A stretch of DNA of 32,083 bases from Lentimicrobiaceae bacterium (GCA_002708315.1 PANC01000004.1:1-32083), one strand, 5' to 3'. Numbered from the stretch's first letter, positions 1 through 8,813 are shown. A program made the numbers and translations. The notes: a model not told the origin generated them from the letters alone.

Positions 1-906
1 ACAGTTGATATAAAATCAATTACAAAATATTATGGAGAACAAAAGGCCCTAAATGAGGTCAGTCTTTCCATTAATCAAGGAGAGGTTGTGGGTTTGCTTG
101 GTCCTAACGGTGCAGGGAAATCAACTCTTATGAAAATAATAACTTCATTTGTTCCACCCACGTCTGGTAAAGTAAGTATTGAAGGTTTTGATGTGCAAGA
201 AAAACCTCTTGAAATCAGAAAAAAAATTGGTTATCTGCCTGAGCATAATCCATTGTATCATGATATGTATGTTAAAGAATATCTAAATTTTGTTTTGAAC
301 ACATATCCTGGCTCCCAAAATAATAAAACTGTAATCAAGGATATAATTGAGCTTACCGGTCTAGGCCCGGAACAAAAAAAGAAAATTGGCGCACTTTCTA
401 AAGGTTATAGGCAAAGAGTAGGTCTTGCTCAAGCACTAATACATAACCCTGACATCCTCATACTTGATGAGCCAACTTCTGGACTTGATCCAAATCAGAT
501 AGTTGAAATAAGGAAAATAATTACGGATTTGGGAAAATCAAAAACAATAATTCTTTCAACCCACATAATGCAGGAGGTAGAAGCCTTATGTAATAGAGTG
601 ATAATTATAGATAATGGAAATATAGTTGCTGATGATTCTCCAAAAAATCTTAGTAAAGAAAAAAGCGGAACCACAATGTATAATGTTGAATTTAAAGAAG
701 TAGTTAGCAAAGAATCATTAGAGGGAATAAGTGGAATTTTAGAAGCTAGAAATATAGGCGGAACCAAATGGTTATTATCCTCTTCATCTAAAAATGATTT
801 ACGTGAGGATATATTTAAATTTGCAGTAAAGAGCAAATTCAATGTTCTTTCCCTATCTGTTGATGAACAAAAAATGGAAGATATCTTCCATAATTTAACT
901 AAGTAA
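1..906 (+). CDS. gldA: Gliding-motility ABC transporter ATP-binding protein GldA (5' end cut by window)
   Basis: ATP-binding subunit of the ABC transporter associated with gliding motility and T9SS function in Bacteroidota; it would act at the cytoplasmic membrane with GldF and GldG. The reading frame is open from base 1, so the gene begins just outside the window, probably by only a few codons; the GTG at 88 is internal. Counting from the first visible codon, the Walker A motif GPNGAGKS is at residues 34-41. It is followed by the family-typical YLPEHNPLY stretch, the ABC signature LSKGYRQR, Walker B with DEPTSGLDP, and the H-loop STHIM. The YLPEHNPLY and signature regions match what I recall of Flavobacterium GldA, which is why I prefer GldA to a generic ABC ATPase. 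About 301 residues are visible, close to full length. gldF and gldG are not in the window. Confidence 0.88.
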   Translation, partial: TVDIKSITKYYGEQKALNEVSLSINQGEVVGLLGPNGAGKSTLMKIITSFVPPTSGKVSIEGFDVQEKPLEIRKKIGYLPEHNPLYHDMYVKEYLNFVLNTYPGSQNNKTVIKDIIELTGLGPEQKKKIGALSKGYRQRVGLAQALIHNPDILILDEPTSGLDPNQIVEIRKIITDLGKSKTIILSTHIMQEVEALCNRVIIIDNGNIVADDSPKNLSKEKSGTTMYNVEFKEVVSKESLEGISGILEARNIGGTKWLLSSSSKNDLREDIFKFAVKSKFNVLSLSVDEQKMEDIFHNLTK

Positions 907-954
907 TTAAAATACTCAATGCTAACAAAAATGCCTTTTGTAATATAATTTTTA

Positions 955-962
955 TATTTTTG
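955..962 (+). promoter_or_regulatory. -7 promoter element of metK (TATTTTTG)
   Basis: Exact match to the Bacteroidota -7 consensus TAnnTTTG. It would start transcription near 967, only about ten bases before the structured metK leader. A TTTG at 937-940 is nearer (14 bases) than the usual -33 spacing, so the upstream element is uncertain. Confidence 0.6.
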
Positions 963-975
963 CGACTCGAAAAAC

Positions 976-1060
976 GACAAGTGGAAAAATTTGATTGATT
1001 GCAACCACGAGAAAAAATGCTAAAGCAATGACCCTCAAAACGCAATTATCCTACCACTTG
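976..1060 (+). promoter_or_regulatory. Probable SAM-II-type riboswitch in the metK leader
   Basis: The leader can form a hairpin GTGG (981-984)/CCAC (1005-1008). Its loop holds ATTT and ATTGCAA, and it is followed by an A-rich linker and TGCTAAAGC (1018-1026). Loop bases ATTGC (998-1002) can pair with GCAAT (1025-1029), giving an H-type pseudoknot. That topology, with ATTT...ATTGCAA in the loop and GCTAAA downstream, resembles SAM-II riboswitches as I recall them, including a long-loop form. A second perfect 7-bp helix, CAAGTGG (978-984) with CCACTTG (1054-1060), uses the same 5' strand as the aptamer stem, so it could be the competing, ligand-free fold. Its place directly before the SAM synthetase gene fits feedback by SAM. 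Class assignment is from memory and not verified by a covariance model. Confidence 0.66.
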
Positions 1061-1087
1061 AAATTATTTATTTAAAAAAGTACTTAT

Positions 1088-2374
1088 ATGTCATATTTTT
1101 TTACATCGGAATCTGTATCGGAGGGACATCCGGACAAGGTTTCAGATCAAATTTCAGATGGTGTGCTGGACGAAATGCTACGTCAAGACCCAGATTCCAA
1201 GGTAGCATGTGAAACACTTGTTACAACAGGCCTTGCAATGATTGCAGGAGAAGTAAAATCAACGGCTTATGTTGACCTTCAAAAGATTGCAAGACGAGTA
1301 ATAAAAAGAATTGGTTACACAAAAGCCGAATATAGGTTTGATTCTGCTTCATGTTCTGTGTTATCAGCATTGCATGATCAAAGTGAAGATATAAATCAGG
1401 GAGTTGATCGAGATTCTGCTGAAGATCAAGGAGCTGGAGATCAAGGTATGATGTTTGGATTTGCAAATAAGGAAATGGATAATTATATGCCGTTTACAGC
1501 AGGAATATCACATGACCTTTTATATGAAATGGCTAATATCAGGCGTGAAGGGAAAGAAATGCTTTATCTGCGCCCAGATTCTAAATCACAGGTTACATTG
1601 GAATATGACGATAATCATAACGCAATTGGAATTAAGACAATTGTAATTTCTACTCAACATGATGACTTTGCTTCCGAAATAGAAATGCAAAAAACAATAA
1701 AATCTGATGTTGAAAATATTCTAATTCCAAGGGTAAAAAAACAATATTCGGATAAGGTTAAGGCACTATTTAAATCTGAAATGGAGATTTTGGTTAATCC
1801 AACTGGTAAGTTTGTAATCGGTGGTCCTCATGGCGATACTGGATTAACAGGGAGGAAAATCATTGTTGACACATATGGTGGTCATGGCGCCCATGGTGGT
1901 GGTGCTTTCTCAGGAAAGGATTCATCAAAAGTAGATAGGTCTGCAGCGTACGCAACAAGACACATAGCAAAAAATCTTGTGGCCGCAGGTGTTGCTGACA
2001 AAGTTCTTGTTCAAGTAGCATATGCCATAGGAGTTGCTGATCCTGTTGGCTTTTTTGTTGACACCTATGGGACATCCAATGTTGATCTAAAGGATGGGGA
2101 TATAGCTCGTAAACTAGAAAACATTTTTGATATGCGTCCGTATGCTATTGTGTCAAGATTTGGATTAAAGAATCCTATTTTTGAAAAAACGGCTGCATAT
2201 GGTCACTTTGGTCGTGAACCTTTTTCCAAGGATATTGAGGTATTATACAAGGCTGAGGACACTAGTTTTAAGGAAAACCGCAATGGGATAGATATTTATT
2301 CAAAAAATGTAGGTTTCTTTGGATGGGAGAAACTAGATTATGTGGATAAAGTTAAAAGTGCTTTTGGAATCTAA
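1088..2374 (+). CDS. metK: S-adenosylmethionine synthase (methionine adenosyltransferase)
   Basis: Makes S-adenosylmethionine from methionine and ATP in the cytoplasm. The 428-residue product has the family landmarks: GHPDKV near residue 14, the central GAGDQG motif with MMFGFA after it, and the glycine-rich C-terminal block [13 protein letters not shown] followed by [15 protein letters not shown] and DRSAAYATR. It is somewhat longer than the roughly 385-residue proteobacterial enzymes. The ATG at 1088 gives the expected N-terminus running into [10 protein letters not shown]. There is no clear Shine-Dalgarno sequence, which is usual in this phylum. The gene stands alone, with its own promoter, a probable SAM-responsive leader and a strong terminator ten bases after the stop codon. 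Confidence 0.98.
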   Translation: MSYFFTSESVSEGHPDKVSDQISDGVLDEMLRQDPDSKVACETLVTTGLAMIAGEVKSTAYVDLQKIARRVIKRIGYTKAEYRFDSASCSVLSALHDQSEDINQGVDRDSAEDQGAGDQGMMFGFANKEMDNYMPFTAGISHDLLYEMANIRREGKEMLYLRPDSKSQVTLEYDDNHNAIGIKTIVISTQHDDFASEIEMQKTIKSDVENILIPRVKKQYSDKVKALFKSEMEILVNPTGKFVIGGPHGDTGLTGRKIIVDTYGGHGAHGGGAFSGKDSSKVDRSAAYATRHIAKNLVAAGVADKVLVQVAYAIGVADPVGFFVDTYGTSNVDLKDGDIARKLENIFDMRPYAIVSRFGLKNPIFEKTAAYGHFGREPFSKDIEVLYKAEDTSFKENRNGIDIYSKNVGFFGWEKLDYVDKVKSAFGI

Positions 2375-2383
2375 AAATTATTC

Positions 2384-2410
2384 AAGGAGTGGGAAACCAC
2401 TCCTTTTTTT
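2384..2410 (+). terminator. Intrinsic terminator of metK
   Basis: A perfect 9-bp stem, AAGGAGTGG (2384-2392) with CCACTCCTT (2397-2405), around a GAAA tetraloop and followed by a T run to 2410. It lies ten bases past the metK stop codon. Confidence 0.92.
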
Positions 2411-2444
2411 GTAAAATAGTTATCCTAGATACCCAGCAGCCTAA

Positions 2445-3179
2445 TTAATTTAGAACTAATTTTTTTGTAGCAATAATATCTGTACCATATATAATTGTAA
2501 CTAAATAAATACCTTTGGGCACATAGGACAGATTTAATTCTACAGTACTTTCTCCTCTTTCAATGATCCCTTTCTTTAAAACATTTCCCTGTAAACTATT
2601 TATATTGTATAAGAAGTCGCCATTTAAGCTGCTAACAGCATCATAATCTATTGACACCGAACCAGTAGAAGGATTGGGATAAATATTCAATGTTTTATCA
2701 ATAACATAAAAATAATCATCAATACCAAATGCTATTGTATTGAACTCAACAAATACCGACACTTGCTCAGATTCATAATCCAAATTATAAAATACATACT
2801 TTATGATGGAGATCCCTATTGTATTGTTTGGGTTTATGTAAGCTTCGAAAAAGTCATCTGGACTAACCCCACCAGCAGGAACAAACAAATATTTCAAGGA
2901 GGTATCAGTTTCAGTGCTATACGGCTCTCCCCATTTAAAATAATTTGTAACACCTTCGTAGATTGAGACTTCCTCGCGGGCAACTTTTATGTTAGCCCCA
3001 TTAACGGTATTATTATAAAAAATTGCTTTTAAGCTAAATATATTACTAGAAGGATCACCATATACCTTTATAGTATCCCCATCTTGATATACTTTATCGT
3101 CAATCAATATCTGAAAATTTTGATTATGTGCATTTAAGGCAAAGGCAATAATACATATTGAAAATAATATCTTTCTCAT
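2445..3179 (-). CDS. Secreted protein of unknown function with T9SS sorting domain (paralogue A)
   Basis: Function not recognised. The 244-residue product starts with a signal peptide (basic MRK, hydrophobic residues 4-17). A beta-rich module of about 140 residues follows, then from about residue 165 a T9SS type A sorting domain: NIYPNPSTG, a short beta-sandwich, and a C-terminus KGIYLVTI...KKLVLN. The start at 3179 is preferred over an in-frame ATG sixteen codons upstream because it places the signal peptide at the N-terminus. The protein aligns almost without gaps with the next gene upstream (3292-4023) from about residue 65 to the sorting domain: IYEGVTNYFKWG versus IIENSSDYFCWG, and NTIGISIIKYVFYN versus GTIGVSIVEYTFYN. 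The two are therefore a diverged tandem duplication. It would be exported by Sec, then by T9SS to the surface or medium. Confidence 0.85.
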   Translation of the reverse strand: MRKILFSICIIAFALNAHNQNFQILIDDKVYQDGDTIKVYGDPSSNIFSLKAIFYNNTVNGANIKVAREEVSIYEGVTNYFKWGEPYSTETDTSLKYLFVPAGGVSPDDFFEAYINPNNTIGISIIKYVFYNLDYESEQVSVFVEFNTIAFGIDDYFYVIDKTLNIYPNPSTGSVSIDYDAVSSLNGDFLYNINSLQGNVLKKGIIERGESTVELNLSYVPKGIYLVTIIYGTDIIATKKLVLN

Positions 3180-3225
3180 TATAATAAAGGATTTTATATG
3201 CTTAAAAATTATTGATACAAATATC

Positions 3226-3254
3226 AAAAAAAACCCGGCATAATTTACACCGGG
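3226..3254 (-). terminator. Intrinsic terminator of the 3292-4023 gene
   Basis: Read on the minus strand, CCCGG (3254-3250) pairs with CCGGG (3238-3234) across an 11-base loop, and a run of eight T follows (3233-3226). It sits between the two paralogous T9SS cargo genes, so they are probably transcribed separately. Confidence 0.8.
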
Positions 3255-3291
3255 CTTATTTTATAAAAAAATTAAGAAATATCAATTGAAT

Positions 3292-4023
3292 TTACTTAAT
3301 TATTAATTTCTTTGTTTGGAAAATTTCCTCATTTAGAATGAGTGAATAAAAGTAAACACCAGAATTTAGATCTGAAACATCAAGTCCTAGTTTACCATTT
3401 CTTCCGTCAATATTAAATTCTTTAATGGTTGCCCCAAGAATATTAGAAAATTTTAGTTTGGCTGAATTAACCTCCTTTGGAAAGTCAAACTTAATTTCAG
3501 CAAAATTCAATGCTGGGTTAGGATATATATCAGAAATTTCAATGTTACTAAAGATTGTCTCATTAATATCGCTTGGTAATGTATTATATTTAGCAATAAC
3601 AGTTATTTGATCATCAGGTATTGCAATATTGTAGAAAGTATACTCAACGATAGATACTCCAATGGTTCCATGGATTTCATAATGAGCACTAAATTCCTCA
3701 TCTGCTGACTGCATTCCAGCATTTATTAGTATGGTAGTCCCTGCGGTATCCAAAAATGGGGGATAACATGCACCCCAACAAAAGTAATCGGAAGAATTTT
3801 CAATAATTTCAATCCTTTTTCTTATCACGCCAACATTAATATTTTCATCTGAGTTATTATGAACTACAGCATGAAAAACTAACTCGGTTTGAGGCCATTC
3901 AACAGTAGACAAAACAACAGTATCTCCCAGAGGTTCATCATTGTAGGAGAGCGTTAATGTCTGTGCATTTAGTGAGAACACAATCATAAGTGAAATGATA
4001 GAGCTTAGTAAAATTTTCTTCAT
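3292..4023 (-). CDS. Secreted protein of unknown function with T9SS sorting domain (paralogue B)
   Basis: Function not recognised. The product has 243 residues with a clear signal peptide (MKKILLSSII..., probable cleavage after the alanine at 20). A module of about 140 residues follows, then a T9SS type A sorting domain starting at IYPNP (166-170) and ending GVYFYSLILNEEIFQTKKLIIK. Landmarks fall at the same residue numbers as in its neighbour: the Y80..W83 region, the conserved TIG(I/V)SI stretch at about 120-125, YN at 131-132, and IYPNP at 166. This copy has cysteines at about 82 and 86, absent from paralogue A, which could form a disulfide. The start is the first ATG of the open frame. 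It is followed by its own terminator. Localisation is probably the cell surface or outside the cell. Confidence 0.87.
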   Translation of the reverse strand: MKKILLSSIISLMIVFSLNAQTLTLSYNDEPLGDTVVLSTVEWPQTELVFHAVVHNNSDENINVGVIRKRIEIIENSSDYFCWGACYPPFLDTAGTTILINAGMQSADEEFSAHYEIHGTIGVSIVEYTFYNIAIPDDQITVIAKYNTLPSDINETIFSNIEISDIYPNPALNFAEIKFDFPKEVNSAKLKFSNILGATIKEFNIDGRNGKLGLDVSDLNSGVYFYSLILNEEIFQTKKLIIK

Positions 4024-4403
4024 GAGTTTAAAATTATTTGTTTTTAAAAATTATGTTTAAACAAATTCTATACCAAATTTGCCGTAAAAGTAATAATTAT
4101 ACCTTAAACAACAACATCCATGTTTTATCACACAAGTATAGACATTAATCAAGTGAATTAGGTTGCTCAATTGTCAATAATATTTAACATTTGCTATGAA
4201 TGTAATTGGATAAGATAATAGTAAAAAATTTGAGCAAAGGCAACCATCTTAGAGTTAGAAGTGTCATTTATTTTAGTATGTAAAATGAAGAAAGACATAA
4301 TGTTAACTATTTTATATAAATTTGGCATCTCCAAATATTAAATTAATCTCAAAATAAGCAACATAATCATAATGGTTTTACGTTAAAAATAATTTATTGT
4401 ATC
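4024..4403. other. 380-bp AT-rich intergenic region between divergent T9SS cargo genes
   Basis: No convincing coding frame was found. It must hold the divergent promoters for the genes at 4023 (minus) and 4404 (plus). A TAnnTTTG box for the plus gene is at 4317-4324. Within it, TTGCTCAA (4163-4170) and TTGAGCAA (4230-4237) form an inverted repeat, and the flanking GGTTGC/GCAACC bases are also complementary though offset by an insertion. Otherwise I see nothing specific. Confidence 0.5.
4317..4324 (+). promoter_or_regulatory. -7 promoter element of the Omp28-like gene (TAAATTTG)
   Basis: Exact TAnnTTTG match about 80 bases before the start codon, predicting a 5' leader of roughly 75 bases. 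No good TTG/TTTG element was seen at the expected -33 distance. Confidence 0.45.
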
Positions 4404-6134
4404 ATGAAAAAAATTTCTACATTAATTTTTCTAATAATTGCTACATTCACGTTTGTGAATGCTCAAACATTTGTAAGCACAGATCCTGAAAACAAGAAGG
4501 TAATTCTTGAAGAATTCACGGGTATTCACTGCGGATATTGTCCTGATGGACATGCAATCGCTCAAGGAATTCAAAACGCGAATCCTGGTGAGGTATTTTT
4601 AATCAATGTTCACGCAGGCGGATATGCTGTGCCATCAGGTAATGAACCCGACTACAGAACTCCATGGGGTGCTGCAATAGATGGCCAAGCTGGGGTTGCT
4701 GGATATCCTGCTGGTACTGTTAATAGACACGATTTCGGTAGTTGGTCCATGGGGGGCGGAACTGCCATGAGTAGAGGCAGATGGTCTTCAGCCTCAAATG
4801 TCATTTTAGCCGAGAGTAGCTATTTAAATGTTGCATTGGAAGCAACCATAGTAACCTCAACAAGACAACTTGTTGTTGAGGTTGAAGTTTATTACACTGG
4901 CGATAGTCCAGAATCAACCAATAAATTAAATCTTGCCATCCTGCAAAACAATGTTTATGGGCCACAATCAGGTGGAGGTGCTGGAAACAACTACAAGCAT
5001 ATGCATATGCTGCGTCATCTTATGACAGGGCAGTGGGGTATAGAACTTACTCAAACTTCTGCTGGATCTTTTTACTCTAATACATTTGCTTATGAGTTAC
5101 CATTGGATTATAATGGTGTTGACCTTGTATTAGACAACCTTGAAATAATTGCTTTTGTAGCTGAAACAACTCAAGAAATTATTAGCGGTAACTCAGCTGG
5201 TGATATTACCTTTGTGGAATCAAATGATTATGATGCTGCAATAACATCTGTAATTGCGCCTCAAACATATTGCTTTGACGAATTAACACCAACTGTAAAC
5301 TTAAAAAACTACGGGGAGATTAATCTCACAAGCCTAGAGTTTTCATATTCAATAAATGATGGTGATGAAATGACATATTCTTGGACTGGAAACCTTGCTC
5401 AGCTAGAAAGCGATGTAATTGAACTTCCTACTATGTCTTACACACCTACTGATGAAAATATGTTACACATTCAATGTGACCTGCCAAATGGTGAGCAGGA
5501 TGAACTACCTCAAAATGATTATTTTAATGGAATTGGTCAAGGTTCTCAAAATTTCCCTCAGAATATAAATTTTGGTGTTAAAATTGACGCTAATCCAGAA
5601 GATATTACTTGGAACGTATCAAATAGTGTTGGTGACATCATAGCAGAAGGTGGTCCATATACAAACACAGGCTTTCAAATATCCCCAATAGATTTATCAG
5701 AAGTTGGATGCTATGAGTTAACATTGAACGATGCCTCAGGAGAGGGATTGTCGGGAGGTTTTTATCTAATCACCGATGAAGATAATGACATTATTTGGGA
5801 AGGTTCTGATTTTACATTCCAAGCTAAAGCCGAGCTTGCTCGTGGCATGATCGTAGATATTCATACTGAAATTGCATCAGAGGATATTTCCATACATCCT
5901 AATCCAATTTCCTCAACTGCTAATATAGAATTTACATTGGATAACTTATCAAATGTCAATATATCGGTATTTGATATATTAGGCAAGAAGGTACTAGACG
6001 TATTTAGTGGAAATATTAATGGTGGTTCACATACCATAAAATTGAATTCTAGGGACCTAATCCAAGGTATTTATTTTGTTAAGCTTAAAATTGATAACAA
6101 CACAATTACTAAAAAGGTACTTGTAACTAAATAA
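4404..6134 (+). CDS. Omp28-related secreted thioredoxin-fold protein with T9SS sorting domain
   Basis: A 576-residue exported protein. Residues 1-21 are a signal peptide ending in NAQ. The following domain reads VILEEFTGIHCGYCPDGH with a CxxC pair at Cys43/Cys46, as in Omp28-related outer-membrane proteins, whose N-terminal domain is thioredoxin-like. A long beta-rich central region of unknown role follows. The C-terminus, from about residue 495 (ISIHPNPISS) to KKVLVTK, is a T9SS type A sorting domain. The CxxC could support a surface or extracellular thiol redox function, but that is inference: members of this family are poorly characterised. The gene is monocistronic, with a promoter box at 4317-4324 and a terminator at 6155-6191. 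The start is the ATG of a typical signal peptide. Confidence 0.85.
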   Translation: MKKISTLIFLIIATFTFVNAQTFVSTDPENKKVILEEFTGIHCGYCPDGHAIAQGIQNANPGEVFLINVHAGGYAVPSGNEPDYRTPWGAAIDGQAGVAGYPAGTVNRHDFGSWSMGGGTAMSRGRWSSASNVILAESSYLNVALEATIVTSTRQLVVEVEVYYTGDSPESTNKLNLAILQNNVYGPQSGGGAGNNYKHMHMLRHLMTGQWGIELTQTSAGSFYSNTFAYELPLDYNGVDLVLDNLEIIAFVAETTQEIISGNSAGDITFVESNDYDAAITSVIAPQTYCFDELTPTVNLKNYGEINLTSLEFSYSINDGDEMTYSWTGNLAQLESDVIELPTMSYTPTDENMLHIQCDLPNGEQDELPQNDYFNGIGQGSQNFPQNINFGVKIDANPEDITWNVSNSVGDIIAEGGPYTNTGFQISPIDLSEVGCYELTLNDASGEGLSGGFYLITDEDNDIIWEGSDFTFQAKAELARGMIVDIHTEIASEDISIHPNPISSTANIEFTLDNLSNVNISVFDILGKKVLDVFSGNINGGSHTIKLNSRDLIQGIYFVKLKIDNNTITKKVLVTK

Positions 6135-6154
6135 GATCAGTTATTTAATAATTT

Positions 6155-6191
6155 AAAATCGCTATGCACATAGGTGTATGGCGATTTTTTT
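6155..6191 (+). terminator. Intrinsic terminator after the Omp28-like gene
   Basis: AAATCGC (6156-6162) pairs with GCGATTT (6181-6187), extended inward by T.G and A-T pairs, and is followed by a T run to 6191. The reverse orientation has a shorter T run (TTTTAAA), so it may also serve priA, which converges from the right. Confidence 0.75.
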
Positions 6192-6281
6192 ATTGATAAA
6201 TTTCAGGTTTGATGTAATGGTCGTACATTATTTTAAAATAAGTGAGCCATTATTACTTAGAGGTACTTAAAATAACCACTC

Positions 6282-8765
6282 TTATAATGGATCCACATCA
6301 AATTGAAAAATAACAGACTTATATTCAGAGACTGTTTTGGTAATTGATACCGATTTATGGATGTAATTTTTTACTTCGGACAAGTTCATTCCTTTGGGAA
6401 TCTTAATCATCGCTTGTTTTATGTAAAAATTACGAATTCTTCCAACCAAAGGATATTCTGGTCCATAAACTAAATTGCCATATTTATCTCTCAGACATTT
6501 TACAAAGGCGGTTGATGCATGATTCAATACTTCTGTTTTACGATGTTTCATTCTCACAACTATAAGTCGGTAAAATGGTGGGTATAAAAACTTTTTACGA
6601 TCCTCCAATATCCTATGGTACATCCCCTGAAAATCATGATTTACAACATCCTTTAAGATGGCGTTATCAGGTTTCCATGATTGAATAATTACAGTCCCTT
6701 GTTTGTCTTTCCTTCCTGCTCTTCCACTTACCTGAGACATAAGCTGAAAACTTCTTTCATGCGCCCTAAAATCAGGAAAATTGAGCATGCTATCAGCGCT
6801 CAAAATGCCAACAACGGAAACATTATCAAAATCTAAACCTTTGGTAACCATTTGCGTACCCACTAGTATATCTGTATTATGTTTCTCAAAATCAGATATA
6901 ATTTTACTGTAAGAGTTCTTACCTCTTGTTGTATCCAAATCCATTCTATCAATTCTCGCATCCTTTAAAAGAAGGCCCAATTCTTCGGTAACCTTTTCAG
7001 TACCAAACCCCTGCATCTTTAGACTTCCATTACCACAATCTGGACAATTCTGAGGTATGGTGGTGGAGTAACCACAATAATGACATTTAATTAACTCACT
7101 AAATTTATGATATGTAAGGGTCACATCACAATTCTTACATTCGGGCACCCAATGACAAATATCGCATTCAATACGTAAGGAAAATCCACGTCTATTTTGA
7201 AATAATATTGATTGTTTATCATTTTTGATGGCATCGGTAACCTCATGCATAAGAACCGATGAAAAGTGGGACTTCATCATTCGCCTCTTGTGTTCCTCCT
7301 TTAGGTTTACAATTGAAACACGAGGGAGTTTAATGTTACCATACCTTTGAGTTATTTCCGAGAGTCCATACTTACCGTTTAATGCATTATAATAACTTTC
7401 AATTGAGGGAGTGGCAGAACCAAGCAAAACCTTGGCTCCATGCAATGTAGCAAGATAAATTGCTGCATCTCTGGCATTGTATCTTGGTGATGGATCGTAT
7501 TGTTTATAGGAGCTGTCATGTTCTTCATCAACTATTATTAATCCTAGATTATCATATGGTAAAAATAGAGATGATCTTGGCCCAAGAATTATATCAAAAT
7601 TATTCCCATCACCGTTACCATTGATATTATTCCAAACCTCAACTCTTTCATTCTGACTATATCGGGAATGATATACCCCTACTCTATCACCAAAATATTG
7701 GCGTAGTCTGGATATTATTTGAGTAGTTAAGGCTATTTCTGGAAGTAAATATAAAACCTGCTTACCTTTTGCAATCATCTCAAAAATCAGTTTGATATAC
7801 AATTCTGTTTTACCACCCGAAGTAACACCATGGAGTAAAACCACATTATGTTTTGAAAAATGGGATTGTATATTACTGTATGCTTTCTCCTGATGTTCGC
7901 TCAGAATAACCTCGATAATAGTTTTAGATAAATTGCCAGTATCTAACCTACTTACAATTCTTTCATTACAAATCAGAACTTCTTTTGTGATTAGGGCCTT
8001 CATTGCCGAATCACTTCCACCCGACCTTTGTAGTAATTCTTTTTGACTAATTTCAAAATCATCTTCAATTGGAATTCCTGCTTGAGATATGAATGACATG
8101 AGTATCTCCAATTGCTTATGAGCTCTTTTACCCAAATCATCCATTAGCACATGAAGCTTTTCCTCACCATGGAATTTTTTATTCAGAGTTATATACTTTT
8201 TGATTTTTGGTTTATAAGTATCTTTTAATTCTTCCTCCATAACAAGCATCTTATTTTCGATCATTGTTTTAATCAGAGGTAGTACCTTCTTATAACCAAC
8301 AATATTAGTAATGTCTCCAATTGTAAGTTTACTGTTGGTCATTAATGCCTCCGTTATCTGATATTCGGATTTATTCAACAAACTCTTATCGGGCACAAAT
8401 AAAGGGGAAAGGGCTATTTTTGATTCACTTGCTAGTTTAAAGGCATTTGGCAGAGCAGCATTCATAATTTCACCCAAAGTACTCATGTAATAAGATGATA
8501 ACCATTCCCAAAATTTAAATTGAATTTCATTTACAATTGGATGTTCATCCAATAATGTGATGATGTATTTTGGAATTGTGTCTTGAGGTACGTTTGTGTG
8601 TATATTCCTTACTATTCCAGCGTAAATTCTTCTTTTACCAAACTGTATACTTACCCTATGTCCTGGCTTTATAAACTCATTCAAATCTCTTGGAACACGA
8701 TACGTAAAAGTACCCTTAATGGGTAAGGGTAATAGCACATCAGCAAATAGTGTAATCTGTTCCAT
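6282..8765 (-). CDS. priA: Primosomal protein N' (PriA replication-restart helicase)
   Basis: Superfamily 2 DNA helicase that reloads the replisome at stalled forks. The 827-residue product has an N-terminal DNA-binding region (LFADVLLPLPIKGTFTY near the start), then a helicase core with Walker A GVTSGGKT and Walker B DEEHDSSYKQ. A zinc-binding insert of eight cysteines follows as four pairs: CDIC, CKNC, CHYC, CPDC. Later helicase motifs include ILVGTQMVTKGLDFDNV and QVSGRAGR. Size is normal for the family in this phylum. The start at 8765 (MEQITLFADV) is chosen over an in-frame ATG ten codons upstream because it gives the usual PriA N-terminus. It has its own promoter element (8806-8813) and is flanked by genes transcribed away from or toward it, so it is probably monocistronic. 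Confidence 0.97.
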   Translation of the reverse strand: MEQITLFADVLLPLPIKGTFTYRVPRDLNEFIKPGHRVSIQFGKRRIYAGIVRNIHTNVPQDTIPKYIITLLDEHPIVNEIQFKFWEWLSSYYMSTLGEIMNAALPNAFKLASESKIALSPLFVPDKSLLNKSEYQITEALMTNSKLTIGDITNIVGYKKVLPLIKTMIENKMLVMEEELKDTYKPKIKKYITLNKKFHGEEKLHVLMDDLGKRAHKQLEILMSFISQAGIPIEDDFEISQKELLQRSGGSDSAMKALITKEVLICNERIVSRLDTGNLSKTIIEVILSEHQEKAYSNIQSHFSKHNVVLLHGVTSGGKTELYIKLIFEMIAKGKQVLYLLPEIALTTQIISRLRQYFGDRVGVYHSRYSQNERVEVWNNINGNGDGNNFDIILGPRSSLFLPYDNLGLIIVDEEHDSSYKQYDPSPRYNARDAAIYLATLHGAKVLLGSATPSIESYYNALNGKYGLSEITQRYGNIKLPRVSIVNLKEEHKRRMMKSHFSSVLMHEVTDAIKNDKQSILFQNRRGFSLRIECDICHWVPECKNCDVTLTYHKFSELIKCHYCGYSTTIPQNCPDCGNGSLKMQGFGTEKVTEELGLLLKDARIDRMDLDTTRGKNSYSKIISDFEKHNTDILVGTQMVTKGLDFDNVSVVGILSADSMLNFPDFRAHERSFQLMSQVSGRAGRKDKQGTVIIQSWKPDNAILKDVVNHDFQGMYHRILEDRKKFLYPPFYRLIVVRMKHRKTEVLNHASTAFVKCLRDKYGNLVYGPEYPLVGRIRNFYIKQAMIKIPKGMNLSEVKNYIHKSVSITKTVSEYKSVIFQFDVDPL

Positions 8766-8805
8766 TATAATATTAGAAAAAACAAAGGTCAACAAAAAAA
8801 ATTAC

Positions 8806-8813
8806 CAAAATTA
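8806..8813 (-). promoter_or_regulatory. -7 promoter element of priA (TAATTTTG on minus strand)
   Basis: The plus strand reads CAAAATTA, an exact TAnnTTTG on the minus strand, 40 bases before the priA start codon. No clear -33 TTG was found at the usual distance. Confidence 0.5.

Noticed and set aside
495-1004. 169-codon open frame on the minus strand over gldA and the metK leader
   Set aside because: It overlaps a well-supported gene and a structured leader, has no recognisable motif, and its composition is that of a reverse-strand shadow.
1860-2075. Histidine/glutamine-rich minus-strand frame inside metK
   Set aside because: The odd composition is the antisense of the conserved glycine-rich metK block (GGHGAHGGG); not a gene.
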